DNA from: Sphingomonas ginsenosidimutans
GTDB lineage: Bacteria; Pseudomonadota; Alphaproteobacteria; Sphingomonadales; Sphingomonadaceae
Length of the DNA: 64,000 nucleotides
Direction: 5' to 3'
Assembly (NCBI RefSeq): GCF_002374835.1
Contig: NZ_NWVD01000005.1
Coordinates: 62,001-126,000 of the forward strand
This document shows, in pieces, positions 35,857 to 45,085 of the stretch (its first letter is position 1; the number at the start of each line of letters is the position of its first letter). The position numbers and the translations under genes were made by a program. Below the pieces are notes generated by a model that was not told where the DNA came from, searched no databases, and saw only the letters and a program-made list of their open reading frames with translations.

Positions 35857-37227
35857 GTGACCGATTCGGGCGCGATCGAGCCGCTGGGGCTGCGCGCGCG
35901 CGGCTCGCTGTCGCGGCGCATGATCCTGATCGCGGCGCTGTGGATCTCCGTCCTGCTGGGCGCGGGCGGGTTCGCGCTCGACCGCGTGCTGGTGGCGGCG
36001 GTGACGACCAATGCCGACGACCAGCTGGAATATGTGCTGCGCTCGCTGCTGGTGTCCGCCGAGATCGACACCGCAGGGGAGGTGACGTTCAACCGCGAAC
36101 CCGCCGACCAGCGGTTCCTGGAGCCGTATTCTGGCCTCTACTGGCAGGTTTCCGCGCCGGGGCATGAGGTGTTCCCCTCGCGCTCGCTGTGGGACCGGCA
36201 GATCGCCTATGGCGTGCAGCACGACGACCGAGGCGTCCACATCTACGACAGCAAGCAGTTCGGCGACGAGAAGCTGCGCATCGTCGAGCGCGACGTGAAG
36301 CTGCCGGGATCGCCGGTGCGATGGCGGTTCCAGGTGGCGGCCAGCCGCGAGGCGCTGGATGCGCAGATCACGATATTGCGGCGGACGCTGGTGCGCAGCT
36401 TCGTGCTGCTGGGCGTCGGCCTCATCATCCTGGCCGCGCTCCAGACCTTCTACGGCCTGTGGCCGCTGCGCAAGGTGCGGCTGGAGATCGCGAAAATGCG
36501 CGCTGGCCGTTCGAACCAGATCGCCGGCGACATGCCGCTGGAAGTGCTGCCGCTGGTCGAGGAACTGAACGCGCTGGTCGCGCACAACGAAACGCAGGCC
36601 GAGGAGGCGCGCCGCCATGCCGGAAACCTGGCCCATGCGCTCAAGACCCCGCTGACCGTCATCATGAACGCCGCCACCGCGCAGTCGGACGATCTGGCCG
36701 ATACCGTGGTGCGCGAGGCGCGGACGATGCGGCGGCAGGTCGACCACCATCTGGCACGCGCACGCGCGGTCGGCCGGCGTGGCTCCGCGCACAGCCGCGC
36801 GCAGGTGTGGCCCAGCGTCGAATCGGTCGAGCGCGCGGTCCGTCGCCTGTACCCGCATGTTCGCGTCGACATGGACGGGCCGAAGGATCTGGTCGCGCAT
36901 ATCGAGCGGCAGGATCTGGACGAGATCATGGGCAATCTGGTCGAGAATGCCGCCAAATACGGCGGCGGCAGCGTGTTCGTGACCGTTGCGGCGCAGGCCG
37001 GCTTCGTCGAGATCATGGTCGAGGACGACGGCATGGGCATCCCCGAGGCGGATCGTATCCGCATCTTCGACCGCGGGGTGCGGCTCGACACCGGCAAGCC
37101 GGGCACGGGCCTGGGCCTCGCGATCGTGCGCGACGTCGCGGAAATCTACGACGGAACGGTCACGCTGGAGGAGAGCGAGGATCTGGGCGGGCTGCTGGTG
37201 CGGCTGCGCCTGCCGATGGCCGGGTAG
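35857..37227 (+). CDS. Sensor histidine kinase (PhoQ-like)
   Basis: 456 residues from GTG 35857. First membrane span at about 22-44, a periplasmic part of about 130 residues, second span near 180-203 (FVLLGVGLIILAALQTFYGL), then HAMP-like linker and H-box with H260 in NLAHALKTPLTV. The N box NLVENAAKYGG, DDGMGIP and GTGLGLAIVRD complete the ATPase domain. The LAHALKTP form of the H-box is shared with PhoQ-type kinases. Cognate to the regulator just upstream; signal unknown, perhaps a cation or envelope stress. Confidence 0.92.
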   Translation: MTDSGAIEPLGLRARGSLSRRMILIAALWISVLLGAGGFALDRVLVAAVTTNADDQLEYVLRSLLVSAEIDTAGEVTFNREPADQRFLEPYSGLYWQVSAPGHEVFPSRSLWDRQIAYGVQHDDRGVHIYDSKQFGDEKLRIVERDVKLPGSPVRWRFQVAASREALDAQITILRRTLVRSFVLLGVGLIILAALQTFYGLWPLRKVRLEIAKMRAGRSNQIAGDMPLEVLPLVEELNALVAHNETQAEEARRHAGNLAHALKTPLTVIMNAATAQSDDLADTVVREARTMRRQVDHHLARARAVGRRGSAHSRAQVWPSVESVERAVRRLYPHVRVDMDGPKDLVAHIERQDLDEIMGNLVENAAKYGGGSVFVTVAAQAGFVEIMVEDDGMGIPEADRIRIFDRGVRLDTGKPGTGLGLAIVRDVAEIYDGTVTLEESEDLGGLLVRLRLPMAG

Positions 37228-37243
37228 GCGCAGCCGCCGCGGA

Positions 37244-37930
37244 TTACCGCTCGTTCAGGTAATAGCGGTCGGTCGCGTTCAGCTGCGCGTCCAGTTCGTA
37301 GACGATCGGCTGGCCGGTGGGGATTTCCAGCCCGGTGATCTCGTCGTCGGAGATGTGCGACAGATGCTTCACCAGCGCGCGCAGCGAATTGCCGTGCGCG
37401 GAGATCAGCACGCGCTGCCCGTCCTTCAGCGCGGGGGCGATGCGTCCTTCCCAATAGGGCAGCACGCGCGCGATCGTGTCCTTCAGGCTTTCCGTGGCGG
37501 GGACCGCGATCCCGGCGTAGCGGCGGTCGCCCGACAGGTCGAACTCGCTGCCCGCCTCGATCGGGGGCGGCGGCACGTCGAAGCTGCGGCGCCAGATGTG
37601 CACCTGTTCGTCGCCATGCTTCGCCGCGGTCTGCGCCTTGTCCAGCCCGGTCAGTCCGCCGTAGTGCCGTTCGTTGAGGCGCCAGTCCTTCTCGACCGGC
37701 AGCCACAGCCGCCCCATCGCCTCCAGCGCAAGGTTCAGCGTCTTGATCGCCCGCGTCTGCAGGCTGGTGAAGGTCTGGTCGAAGTCCAGCCCCTTCGCCG
37801 CCATCAGCTCGCCCGCGGCACGTGCCTCGGCCGCGCCCTTTTCGGTGACGTCGACGTCCCACCAGCCGGTGAAGCGGTTTTCGAGGTTCCAGGCGGACTG
37901 GCCGTGGCGGATCAGGACGAGCGTGGGCAT
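37244..37930 (-). CDS. gpmA: 2,3-bisphosphoglycerate-dependent phosphoglycerate mutase
   Basis: 228 residues from ATG 37930. The histidine-phosphatase motif [10 protein letters not shown] (catalytic H9), [32 protein letters not shown] and [15 protein letters not shown] (second His) identify the glycolytic GpmA enzyme that interconverts 3- and 2-phosphoglycerate. The start overlaps the stop of the acetyltransferase gene upstream (ATGA on the - strand). A TTG three bases earlier is possible but less likely. Confidence 0.95.
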   Translation of the reverse strand: MPTLVLIRHGQSAWNLENRFTGWWDVDVTEKGAAEARAAGELMAAKGLDFDQTFTSLQTRAIKTLNLALEAMGRLWLPVEKDWRLNERHYGGLTGLDKAQTAAKHGDEQVHIWRRSFDVPPPPIEAGSEFDLSGDRRYAGIAVPATESLKDTIARVLPYWEGRIAPALKDGQRVLISAHGNSLRALVKHLSHISDDEITGLEIPTGQPIVYELDAQLNATDRYYLNER

Positions 37931-38394
37931 CAATTTTCCCCTAGGTCGAGCGTGAAGAACTGGTTGTGCGGGCTGGCGGCGTAATCGCCGAACGGTGCGC
38001 AGGGAACGAAGCCGGCGCGCCGGTACAGCGCCAGCGCCGCGTCATAGGCGGGTGTGGTGCCGGTTTCGAGGAACAGGCGCGTGTAGCCGCGCGCGCGGGC
38101 GGTGGCGATGATGTGGGTGAGCGCGGCATGGCCCGCGCCGCGCCCGCGCGCGGCGGCGGTGCTGCGCATCGACTTTACCTCACCGCTGGCGGCGTCGAGC
38201 TGTTTCAGCGCGCCGATCCCGGCCAGCGTCCCACTGTCCCAGACCGAGAAGAAGGTGACGTCGGGCGCGGAAAGACCCTCCGCACCCAGCGCGAAGGCGA
38301 AGCCGGCCGGCGTATTGCCATGCTGGTCCGCGACATGCTCCGCCAGCAGCGGCGCCACTGCGGGGTTGTGCGGATCGTCGATACGTACCTGCAT
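37930..38394 (-). CDS. GNAT family N-acetyltransferase
   Basis: 154 residues. The acetyl-CoA-binding pattern [30 protein letters not shown] (about 88-117) and [19 protein letters not shown] are typical of the GNAT fold; the preceding [13 protein letters not shown] is the usual beta-4 strand. The substrate cannot be told. The gene overlaps gpmA by one base of start and stop and is probably transcribed with it, although no functional link is evident. Confidence 0.88.
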   Translation of the reverse strand: MQVRIDDPHNPAVAPLLAEHVADQHGNTPAGFAFALGAEGLSAPDVTFFSVWDSGTLAGIGALKQLDAASGEVKSMRSTAAARGRGAGHAALTHIIATARARGYTRLFLETGTTPAYDAALALYRRAGFVPCAPFGDYAASPHNQFFTLDLGEN

Positions 38395-38472
38395 TCGCTT
38401 GCCCCCCTTCGTCGCCCCGTCTAGCGAAAGAGCACGCGCAGACAAGCCGCGCAGGCGGGCGGGAGAGGACGA

Positions 38473-39195
38473 GTGACGGTACAGCGCCGCACGATCGTAT
38501 ATGACGGGCCGGGCGGCCCGTTCGAGGGCGTGTTCGCCTGGGACGACGCCGACAGCGCGCCGCGACCCGGCATCCTGGTGATTCCCAACGTTCTGGGGCA
38601 GAAGGAAGCCGACAATCGCAAGGCCGAGGATCTCGCCGCGCTCGGCTATGCCGCGCTGGCCTGCGACGTGTTCGGCCAGGGGCGGCGCGCGCAGCCGGGG
38701 CCGGACATGGCGCGCTACATGAACGAGCTGAACGCCGACCGCGCGCTGCTGCGCGACCGGCTGGCCGCCAGCCTCGCCACGCTGAAGGGGCAGGGGGAGG
38801 TCGATGCCGGCAAGACCGCGGCGGTCGGTTTCTGCTTCGGCGGCAAGTGCGTGCTCGACATGGCGCGCGCCGGGCTGGACACGCTGGGCGGCGTCAGCTT
38901 CCACGGTGTCTACGACCGGCCGGACTATGCCAGTGTCGATCCGATCGCGATGAAGCTGCTGGTCTGTCACGGCTGGGACGATCCGCTCGGCCCGCCCGAG
39001 GTGACGGTGGCGCTGGCACAGGAGCTGACCGCGGCGCGCGCCGACTGGCAGCTGCACGCCTATGGCCATGCCGGGCACGCCTTCACCGACGAAAGCCGTC
39101 GCGATTCGACGATGCCCGGTGTCGCCTATGAACCGCGCGCCGACCGCCGCAGCTGGCAGGCGATGCGCGATTTCCTGAAGGAGCTGTTCGCATGA
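38473..39195 (+). CDS. Dienelactone hydrolase family protein
   Basis: 240 residues of the alpha/beta-hydrolase fold. The nucleophile elbow is GFCFGGKC with C121 as in dienelactone hydrolase, followed by CHGWDDPLGPP (acid) and YGHAGHAFT (His). GTG start at 38473 with GGGAGAGGA upstream. It is followed by a nitronate monooxygenase-family gene that overlaps it by 4 nt. A general esterase role is likely; no aromatic degradation genes are near. Confidence 0.9.
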   Translation: MTVQRRTIVYDGPGGPFEGVFAWDDADSAPRPGILVIPNVLGQKEADNRKAEDLAALGYAALACDVFGQGRRAQPGPDMARYMNELNADRALLRDRLAASLATLKGQGEVDAGKTAAVGFCFGGKCVLDMARAGLDTLGGVSFHGVYDRPDYASVDPIAMKLLVCHGWDDPLGPPEVTVALAQELTAARADWQLHAYGHAGHAFTDESRRDSTMPGVAYEPRADRRSWQAMRDFLKELFA

Positions 39196-40118
39196 AGACG
39201 CGCGTGACCGAGATGCTGGGCATCGAAAAGCCGATCATCCAGGCGGCGATGGGCTGGATCGCCCGGTCGCAGCTGTCCTCCGCGGTGTCGAACGCGGGGG
39301 GGATGGGGATCATCGAGACATCGTCCGGAGAACTGGACGCGGTGCGCGCCGAGATCGTCAGGATGCGCGCGCTGACCGACAAGCCGTTCGGGGTGAACGT
39401 GGCGCAGGCGTTCGTGCGCGATCCGTCGATCGTGCAGTTCGTGATCGACCAGGGGGTGCGGTTCGTCACCACCTCCGCCGGCGATCCGATGAAATATACC
39501 GCGATGCTCAAGGATGCGGGACTGACCGTCTTCCACGTCGTCCCCAACCTGGCGGGTGCGCTGCGCGCGGTCGAGGCGGGCGTCGACGGGCTGATCGTGG
39601 AGGGCGGCGAGGGCGGCGGGTTCAAGAACGCCAAGGACGTGTCGACGATGGTGCTGGTGCCGCAGGTGGTCGCCGCGGTCGACGTGCCGGTGGTCGCGGC
39701 CGGCGGGATCGTCGACGGGCGCAGCATGGCCGCCGCCTTCGCGCTGGGCGCGGAGGGCGTGGTGATGGGCACGCGGATGCTGACCGCCACCGAATGCCCG
39801 GTGCACCACAACTGGAAACAGGCGATCCTGTCCGCTGACGCGACCGACACGGTGTTCCTGAACCGCGCCGGGCCCGGCCCGGCCCTGCGCGCGCTGCGCA
39901 CCGAGCGCACGACGCGGATCGAGAAGGAGGGTGCCCCCGGCGGCATCTTTGCTGAGTTCGCGGACACGCAGGCGGTCTATTTCGGCGGCGACCTGGAGGC
40001 TGGCGTCGCGCTGACCGGGCAGGTCGCGGGGCGGATCGATTCGGTCACGCCGGTTGCGCAGATCTTCGAGGAGACGATGCGCGAGTATGACGCGGTGATC
40101 GCACGCCTGCCGCGGTAG
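39192..40118 (+). CDS. Nitronate monooxygenase family flavoprotein
   Basis: 308 residues of the 2-nitropropane dioxygenase TIM-barrel family: PIIQAAMGWIARSQLSSAVSNAGGMGII at the start, VNVAQAF, DGLIVEGGEGGGF (FMN phosphate site) and [29 protein letters not shown]. The conserved His of class I enzymes is less clear, so the class is uncertain; enoyl reductase FabK relatives share the fold. ATG overlaps the hydrolase stop (ATGA). Annotated members oxidise alkyl nitronates; the true substrate here is unknown. Confidence 0.88.
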   Translation: MKTRVTEMLGIEKPIIQAAMGWIARSQLSSAVSNAGGMGIIETSSGELDAVRAEIVRMRALTDKPFGVNVAQAFVRDPSIVQFVIDQGVRFVTTSAGDPMKYTAMLKDAGLTVFHVVPNLAGALRAVEAGVDGLIVEGGEGGGFKNAKDVSTMVLVPQVVAAVDVPVVAAGGIVDGRSMAAAFALGAEGVVMGTRMLTATECPVHHNWKQAILSADATDTVFLNRAGPGPALRALRTERTTRIEKEGAPGGIFAEFADTQAVYFGGDLEAGVALTGQVAGRIDSVTPVAQIFEETMREYDAVIARLPR

Positions 40119-40142
40119 GGGGCGTCGCTGACGCCTTGAGCC

Positions 40143-40235
40143 GTCATGCCGGACCTGTCCGGCATCCACTGTGCCGCAAACCCATAAGGTTATGATATTG
40201 CGGATCGGTGGACCCCGGAACAGGTCCGGGGTGAC
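40143..40235. repeat. Paired-hairpin repeat of a second type
   Basis: Two hairpins: ATGCCGGA-cctg-TCCGGCAT (40146-40165) and ACCCCGGA-acagg-TCCGGGGT (40212-40232), bounded by GTCAT and GTGACG ends. They share the core GGACCTGTCC/GGAACAGGTCC and lie 46 nt apart between convergent genes. This is a second REP/BIME-like family, with hairpin sequences different from those at 2980 and 23790. The rest of 40119-40326 holds nothing that I recognise. Confidence 0.75.
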
Positions 40236-40326
40236 GCGTATTGCAAGGCGGGCCGAGCGAATCGCGCAGAGGTCTGAAGACGTGGGTAGGGCACCAATGT
40301 CCGCCAGACCATCGAACGACCGGGCG

Positions 40327-40608
40327 CTATCCCCGCGCCGCCGCTTCGTGGTGGCGAATCACCTCGTCGATAATGAAGCGCAGGAATTTCTCGGAGAATT
40401 CCGGGTCCAGCTCGGCTTCCTCGCTCAGTGCGCGCAGCCGGGCGATCTGTGCTTCCTCACGCCCCGGATCTGCGGGGGGCAGGTTGGCGGTCGCCTTGTA
40501 CGCGCCAACCGCCTGCGTCACCTTGAACCGTTCCGCCAGCAGGCACACCAGCGCGGCATCGATATTGTCGATGCTCTTGCGGTACCGTTTCAGCACCTCG
40601 TCCGTCAT
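40327..40608 (-). CDS. Chorismate mutase (AroQ class, monofunctional)
   Basis: 93 residues from the ATG at 40608, which has GGCGCGG just upstream. All-helical AroQ pattern: LKRYRKSIDNIDAALVCLLAERFKVTQAVGAYKATANLPPADPGREEAQIARLR, with the Arg and Lys that bind chorismate. It would convert chorismate to prephenate for phenylalanine and tyrosine. It stands alone and faces away from the polyprenyl synthase gene, with 110 nt between them. Confidence 0.9.
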   Translation of the reverse strand: MTDEVLKRYRKSIDNIDAALVCLLAERFKVTQAVGAYKATANLPPADPGREEAQIARLRALSEEAELDPEFSEKFLRFIIDEVIRHHEAAARG

Positions 40609-40718
40609 CCGCGCCTCTTCCCCGTCATCGGCCAACGGGCGCTTCCATGCGGCGACCGGCGGAGATGGGCAAGCCCGCGCTTGCCTTGCGCGCCGCCTCG
40701 ACCGTAAGGGCAGGGCAG

Positions 40719-41726
40719 ATGAGCGTCACCCTTCACCGCTTCGCCGGCCACGCGCCCTCGCTCGACCCGATGATCGGGTTGGTCGCGCGCGATATGGATT
40801 CGGTCAATGACGTGATCGTGGACCGGATGCGGTCCGAGATCCCGCTGATTCCCGAACTGGCGGGGCACCTGATTGCCGGCGGGGGAAAGCGGCTGCGCCC
40901 GATGCTGACGCTCGCCAGCGCGCGGCTGCTGGGCTATGACGGCGATCGCCACCACCTGCTCGCCGCGGCGGTGGAATTCATCCATACTGCCACCCTGCTC
41001 CACGACGACGTGGTCGACGGATCGGACCTGCGCCGCGGGCGGCGTACCGCCAACATCATCTGGGGCAATCCCGCCAGCGTGCTGGTCGGCGATTTCCTGT
41101 TCTCGCGCTCGTTCGAGCTGATGGTCGAGGGTGGCAGCCTGCGCGCGCTGGAGATATTGTCGAACGCCTCGGCGGTCATCGCGGAGGGCGAGGTGAACCA
41201 GCTGACCGCCGTCCGGCGCGTCGACCTGGCCGAGGAACGCTATCTCGACATCATCGGCGCGAAGACAGCGGCGCTGTTCGCGGCGGCGTGCCGGGTCGCG
41301 GCGGTGGTGGCGGACCGTCCCGCGGACGAGGCGCCGCTCGACGCCTATGGCCGCAACCTGGGCGTGGCGTTCCAGCTGGTCGACGATGCGATCGACTATA
41401 CCAGCGACGCGGGCACGATGGGCAAGGATGCCGGCGACGATTTCCGCGAAGGCAAGATGACCCTGCCGGTGATCCTGGCCTATGCCCGCGGGGACGAGGA
41501 GGACCGCCTGTTCTGGCGCGATGCGGTGGAGGGGCGCCGGTCGGGCGATACCGATTTCGCGCACGCCGTCGATCTGGTCCGCCGCACGCGCGCGGTCGAG
41601 GACACGTTCGCTCGCGCGCGCCACTACGGGCAGCAGGCGATCGACGCGCTGGCGGCGTTCGAAGACGGCGCGGCGAAGGATGCGATGGTCGAGGCGGTGG
41701 AGTTCGCGGTCGCCCGCGCCTACTGA
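40719..41726 (+). CDS. ispB: Long-chain polyprenyl diphosphate synthase
   Basis: 335 residues. Both aspartate-rich motifs are present: DDVVD at 96-100 (LLHDDVVDGSDLRRG) and DDAID at 222-226 (FQLVDDAIDY), with GGGKRLRP upstream. This is the octaprenyl/decaprenyl diphosphate synthase type that makes the ubiquinone side chain; sphingomonads usually make Q-10, so a decaprenyl product is likely but not readable from sequence. The ATG at 40719 has AGGGCAG before it. Confidence 0.92.
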   Translation: MSVTLHRFAGHAPSLDPMIGLVARDMDSVNDVIVDRMRSEIPLIPELAGHLIAGGGKRLRPMLTLASARLLGYDGDRHHLLAAAVEFIHTATLLHDDVVDGSDLRRGRRTANIIWGNPASVLVGDFLFSRSFELMVEGGSLRALEILSNASAVIAEGEVNQLTAVRRVDLAEERYLDIIGAKTAALFAAACRVAAVVADRPADEAPLDAYGRNLGVAFQLVDDAIDYTSDAGTMGKDAGDDFREGKMTLPVILAYARGDEEDRLFWRDAVEGRRSGDTDFAHAVDLVRRTRAVEDTFARARHYGQQAIDALAAFEDGAAKDAMVEAVEFAVARAY

Positions 41727-41736
41727 CCGGGCGCGG

Positions 41737-42714
41737 TTATACCCGCGCCGGATCGGCCAGCTTGCAGTCGGCGTCATGATCGCCGGTCTCGATCTGGATC
41801 GTGGCATGGCCGATGCCGAAGCGGCGGTGGAGCATTTCCTGCGTTTCGCCCAGGAACGCATCGCCCGGATGCCCGCCGGGGATCAGCAGGTGCGCGGTCA
41901 TCCCCGGCTCGGTCGTTGACATCGGCCAGATGTGCAGATCATGGACGGCGGTAACACCCGGCAGCGCCGCCAGCGCGTCGTGCACGCCGTCATAGTCGAT
42001 GCCGCGCGGCACCGCCGCCAGCGCCATCTCCACCGTTTCGCGCAGCAGCCCCCAGGTCTGCCAGAAGATCAGCGCCGCGATCACCAGGCTGACCATCGGG
42101 TCCAGCCATGCCGCCCCGGTCGCCCAGATCGCGATGCCCGCTGCGACCACTCCGGCAGAGACCACCGCGTCGGACAGCATGTGTAGATACGCCCCGCGGA
42201 TGTTGACGTCGCCCTTGCGTCCGCGCGCGAACAGCCACGCGGTGACGGCGTTGACCGCGATGCCGAGGCCCGCGACCAGCGCGACGTCCAGCCCCCGTAC
42301 CGGCGCGGGATCGCCCAGCCGCTGGATCGCCTCCATCGCGATCGCGCCGATCGCCACGAGCAGCAGCAGCGCATTGGCCAGCGCCGCCAGGATCGTCGAT
42401 CCCTTCAGCCCGTACGTGAACCGCTTCGACGGCGCGCTGCGCGCCAGCGCCGCACCGCCCCAGGCGATTGCCAGCCCCAGCACGTCGGACAGGTTGTGCC
42501 CCGCGTCGGCCAGCAGCGCGACCGATCCCAGCACGAAGCCGGCCACCCCCTCTGCCACGACATAGACCAGGTTGAGCGCGATGCCGATCGCGAAGGCGCG
42601 GTCCCAGCGTTCGGGCGGGGGATGATGCGCGTGGTCGTGGCCGTGCGAATGCCCGTGCCCGTGCCCGTGCCCGTGTCCATGGGAGTGCCCGTGATGATGA
42701 TGACCGTGCGCCAT
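41737..42714 (-). CDS. Cation diffusion facilitator with histidine-rich N-terminus (CzcD/ZitB type)
   Basis: 325 residues. The first 30 or so residues are mostly His and Gly, followed by six spans. Metal-site motifs are LLADAGHNLSDVLGL in span 2 and HMLSDAVVSAGV in span 5, as in Zn2+ exporters, and the C-terminal cytoplasmic domain carries HDLHIWPM. The His-Gly tail is encoded in part by four tandem 6-nt units (42651-42674). Transcribed away from the PQQ dehydrogenase gene. Zn2+/Co2+/Cd2+ export is likely. Confidence 0.93.
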   Translation of the reverse strand: MAHGHHHHGHSHGHGHGHGHGHSHGHDHAHHPPPERWDRAFAIGIALNLVYVVAEGVAGFVLGSVALLADAGHNLSDVLGLAIAWGGAALARSAPSKRFTYGLKGSTILAALANALLLLVAIGAIAMEAIQRLGDPAPVRGLDVALVAGLGIAVNAVTAWLFARGRKGDVNIRGAYLHMLSDAVVSAGVVAAGIAIWATGAAWLDPMVSLVIAALIFWQTWGLLRETVEMALAAVPRGIDYDGVHDALAALPGVTAVHDLHIWPMSTTEPGMTAHLLIPGGHPGDAFLGETQEMLHRRFGIGHATIQIETGDHDADCKLADPARV

Positions 42715-42844
42715 GGCCGCAGGTCTATCATCGCCGCGGCGGGAGATACTAGCGCATGGGGCTCCCAAAGCCCTTCCCTTCGCCGGCGATCTAAGTCAGT
42801 CTCATCAGGCGACCGCAACGACGGCGCATGGGGAGAGGATGAGG

Positions 42845-45034
42845 ATGCGCAGATGCGTGGGGCCGCTGCTGGCCATGACGATCCTGGCGGGCTGCGGCAG
42901 CGGCCAGCGAGAGGCCGGGGCGCCGGCCGCCGCCGCGACCAGCGGCGTGGGGAAGGTGGATGCCGCGCTGCTGACCACCGGCGGCGACGGCAGCGACTGG
43001 GCGATGACCGGGTTCAATTACCAGGAACAGCGCTTTTCCCCGCTGAAACAGGTCAACGCCGGCAATGTCGGCCAGCTGGGGCTGGCGTGGTATGCCGATA
43101 TGCCCGATGCGCGCGGGCAGGAGGCGACCCCGGTGGTGGTCGATGGCAAGCTGTTCGTCACCGGCCCGTGGTCGAAGGTGTTTGCCTATGACGCGGCCAC
43201 CGGCGCGAAATTGTGGGAATATGACCCGAAGGTCGATCCGCAGAAGGGCGTGCAGGCGTGCTGCGACGTCGTCAATCGCGGCGTGGCGGCGTGGAAGGGG
43301 CAGTTGTTCGTCGGCACGCTGGATGGGCGGCTGATCGCGCTCAACGCCGAAACCGGCACCCCCAATTGGTCGGTGCAGACCACCGACAACGGCAAGCCCT
43401 ATACGATCACTGGCGCGCCGCGCGTGGTGAAGGACATGGTGCTGATCGGCAATGGCGGCGCGGAGTTCGGCGTGCGCGGCTATGTCACCGCCTATGACGT
43501 GGCGACGGGCGCGCAGAAATGGCGCTTCTACACCGTCCCCAACCCCACGGGGGCGAAGGACGGCGCCGCATCCGACGCGGCGATGGCGAAGGTGGCGCCG
43601 ACCTGGTCCGCGAACGGCCAGTGGAAACAGTCCGGTGGCGGCGGGACGGTGTGGGATTCGATCGTCTATGATGCGGAACTGGACCAGCTGTACCTGGGCG
43701 TCGGCAACGGCAGCCCATGGAACCACGGGCTGCGCAGCGAAGGGCAGGGGGACAATCTGTTCCTGTCCTCGATCGTCGCGCTGAAGCCGGAAACCGGGCA
43801 ATATCTGTGGCATTATCAGGAGACTCCGGCCGAAACCTGGGACTTCACCGCCACCCAGCCGATCGTGCTGGCGACGCTGACGATCGGGGGGCAGCCGCGC
43901 AAGGTGCTGATGCAGGCGCCGAAGAACGGCTTCTTCTATGTCGTCGATCGCACCAACGGGCGGCTCATCAACGCCGGGCAGTTCATTCCCGGCGTCAACT
44001 GGGCAAGCGGATACGATCTGAAGACCGGGCGTCCGATCGAGAATCCGGCGTCGCGTTACTATCGCACCGGCAAGCCGTTCCTGGCGGTGCCTTCGGCGAT
44101 CGCGGCGCACAACTGGCAGCCCATGGCCTTTTCGCCGCAGACCGGGCTGGCGTACATCCCCGCTCAGACGGTGGGCGCGGCCTATCTCAACCCGTCTTCG
44201 CCGCTCGACCAGCGCAAGCCCATCGGGTTCAACGTCGGGCAGGACCTGGGCAATGCCATGTACCCGCGCGATGCCGCCGCGGTGAAGGGCGCGATCGCCA
44301 GCGCCACCGGATCGCTGGTGGCGTGGGATCCGGTCGCCAACAAGCCGCGGTGGAAGGTCGATTACCCGACGTCATGGAACGGCGGGACGATGGCGACCGC
44401 GGGCAATCTGGTGTTCCAAGGCACGTCGCTGGGCGAATTCCGTGCCTATGCCGCCGATACCGGCAAGCAGCTATTCGCTTTCCCGGCGGGCACCGGGATC
44501 ATGGCGGGCGCGGCGACCTATATGGTCAAGGGCAAGCAATATGTCGCGGTGCTGGCCGGGCGCGGCGGCGCGCTGCCGCTGTCGATCGGCTATGCGATCG
44601 GCAAGGCGCGCGACGTGCCCAATAATCCGCGGCTGCTGGTGTTCGCGCTGGGCGGCAAGGCGGTGTTGCCGCCGTCGCCGGGGGCGACACCCGCCGCGCC
44701 GGTGCCGCTGCCCGATGAGAAGGCGCCGCCCGAGCAGGTGGCGCAGGGCAAATTGCTGTTCGGCCGTTACTGCCAGGTGTGCCACGGCGCCAGCGCGATG
44801 GGCGGCGGAGTGCTGCCCAACCTGCAGAACGCGCCCGTGCTGTCCGACGCGGAGACGTGGAAGTCGATCCTGATCGACGGCGCGCTGAAGGACCGCGGGA
44901 TGGTCAGCTTCGCGCGGGTGATGACACCGGAGCAGGCGCAGGCGATCCGCCACTATGTCATCGACGAGGCGCGCTGGGCGCGCGCCAATCTGGGCGACGG
45001 CGGCGCGGCGGCGAAGCGCGCGGCCAAGCCGTGA
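42845..45034 (+). CDS. PQQ-dependent quinohaemoprotein alcohol dehydrogenase, lipoprotein
   Basis: 729 residues. A lipobox (LAMTILAGCG) suggests a lipoprotein, unusual for soluble type II enzymes. The eight-bladed propeller has the adjacent cysteine pair C139-C140 (QACCDVVNRG), catalytic D333 (AETWDFTATQP) and the family segment KVLMQAPKNGFFYVVDRTNGRLI. A C-terminal cytochrome c domain has C643-Q-V-C-H647. Residue 335 is Thr, not Asp, which points to Ca2+ rather than a lanthanide. The ATG at 42845 is chosen since GGGGAGAGG lies 6-7 nt upstream. Alcohol oxidation in the periplasm; substrate unknown. Confidence 0.9.
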   Translation: MRRCVGPLLAMTILAGCGSGQREAGAPAAAATSGVGKVDAALLTTGGDGSDWAMTGFNYQEQRFSPLKQVNAGNVGQLGLAWYADMPDARGQEATPVVVDGKLFVTGPWSKVFAYDAATGAKLWEYDPKVDPQKGVQACCDVVNRGVAAWKGQLFVGTLDGRLIALNAETGTPNWSVQTTDNGKPYTITGAPRVVKDMVLIGNGGAEFGVRGYVTAYDVATGAQKWRFYTVPNPTGAKDGAASDAAMAKVAPTWSANGQWKQSGGGGTVWDSIVYDAELDQLYLGVGNGSPWNHGLRSEGQGDNLFLSSIVALKPETGQYLWHYQETPAETWDFTATQPIVLATLTIGGQPRKVLMQAPKNGFFYVVDRTNGRLINAGQFIPGVNWASGYDLKTGRPIENPASRYYRTGKPFLAVPSAIAAHNWQPMAFSPQTGLAYIPAQTVGAAYLNPSSPLDQRKPIGFNVGQDLGNAMYPRDAAAVKGAIASATGSLVAWDPVANKPRWKVDYPTSWNGGTMATAGNLVFQGTSLGEFRAYAADTGKQLFAFPAGTGIMAGAATYMVKGKQYVAVLAGRGGALPLSIGYAIGKARDVPNNPRLLVFALGGKAVLPPSPGATPAAPVPLPDEKAPPEQVAQGKLLFGRYCQVCHGASAMGGGVLPNLQNAPVLSDAETWKSILIDGALKDRGMVSFARVMTPEQAQAIRHYVIDEARWARANLGDGGAAAKRAAKP

Positions 45035-45042
45035 TCCGGTCG

Positions 45043-45073
45043 GCGGGAGGGGGCAGGTGCCGCCCCCTCCCGC
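45043..45073. terminator. Perfect 12-bp hairpin between convergent genes
   Basis: GCGGGAGGGGGC (45043-45054) pairs with GCCCCCTCCCGC (45062-45073) around a 7-nt loop, within the 51-nt gap between the PQQ dehydrogenase and the TonB receptor gene. It has no U-tract and probably serves both strands. Confidence 0.65.
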
Positions 45074-45085
45074 GCGATCGTTAGC

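Noticed and set aside
42651-42680. Short tandem repeat as a CRISPR-like array
   Set aside because: Units are 6 nt, contiguous and inside a coding region for a His-rich tail.
42845-45034. Lanthanide-dependent alcohol dehydrogenase
   Set aside because: The position two residues after the catalytic Asp is Thr (D333-F-T335) instead of the Asp needed for lanthanide binding.
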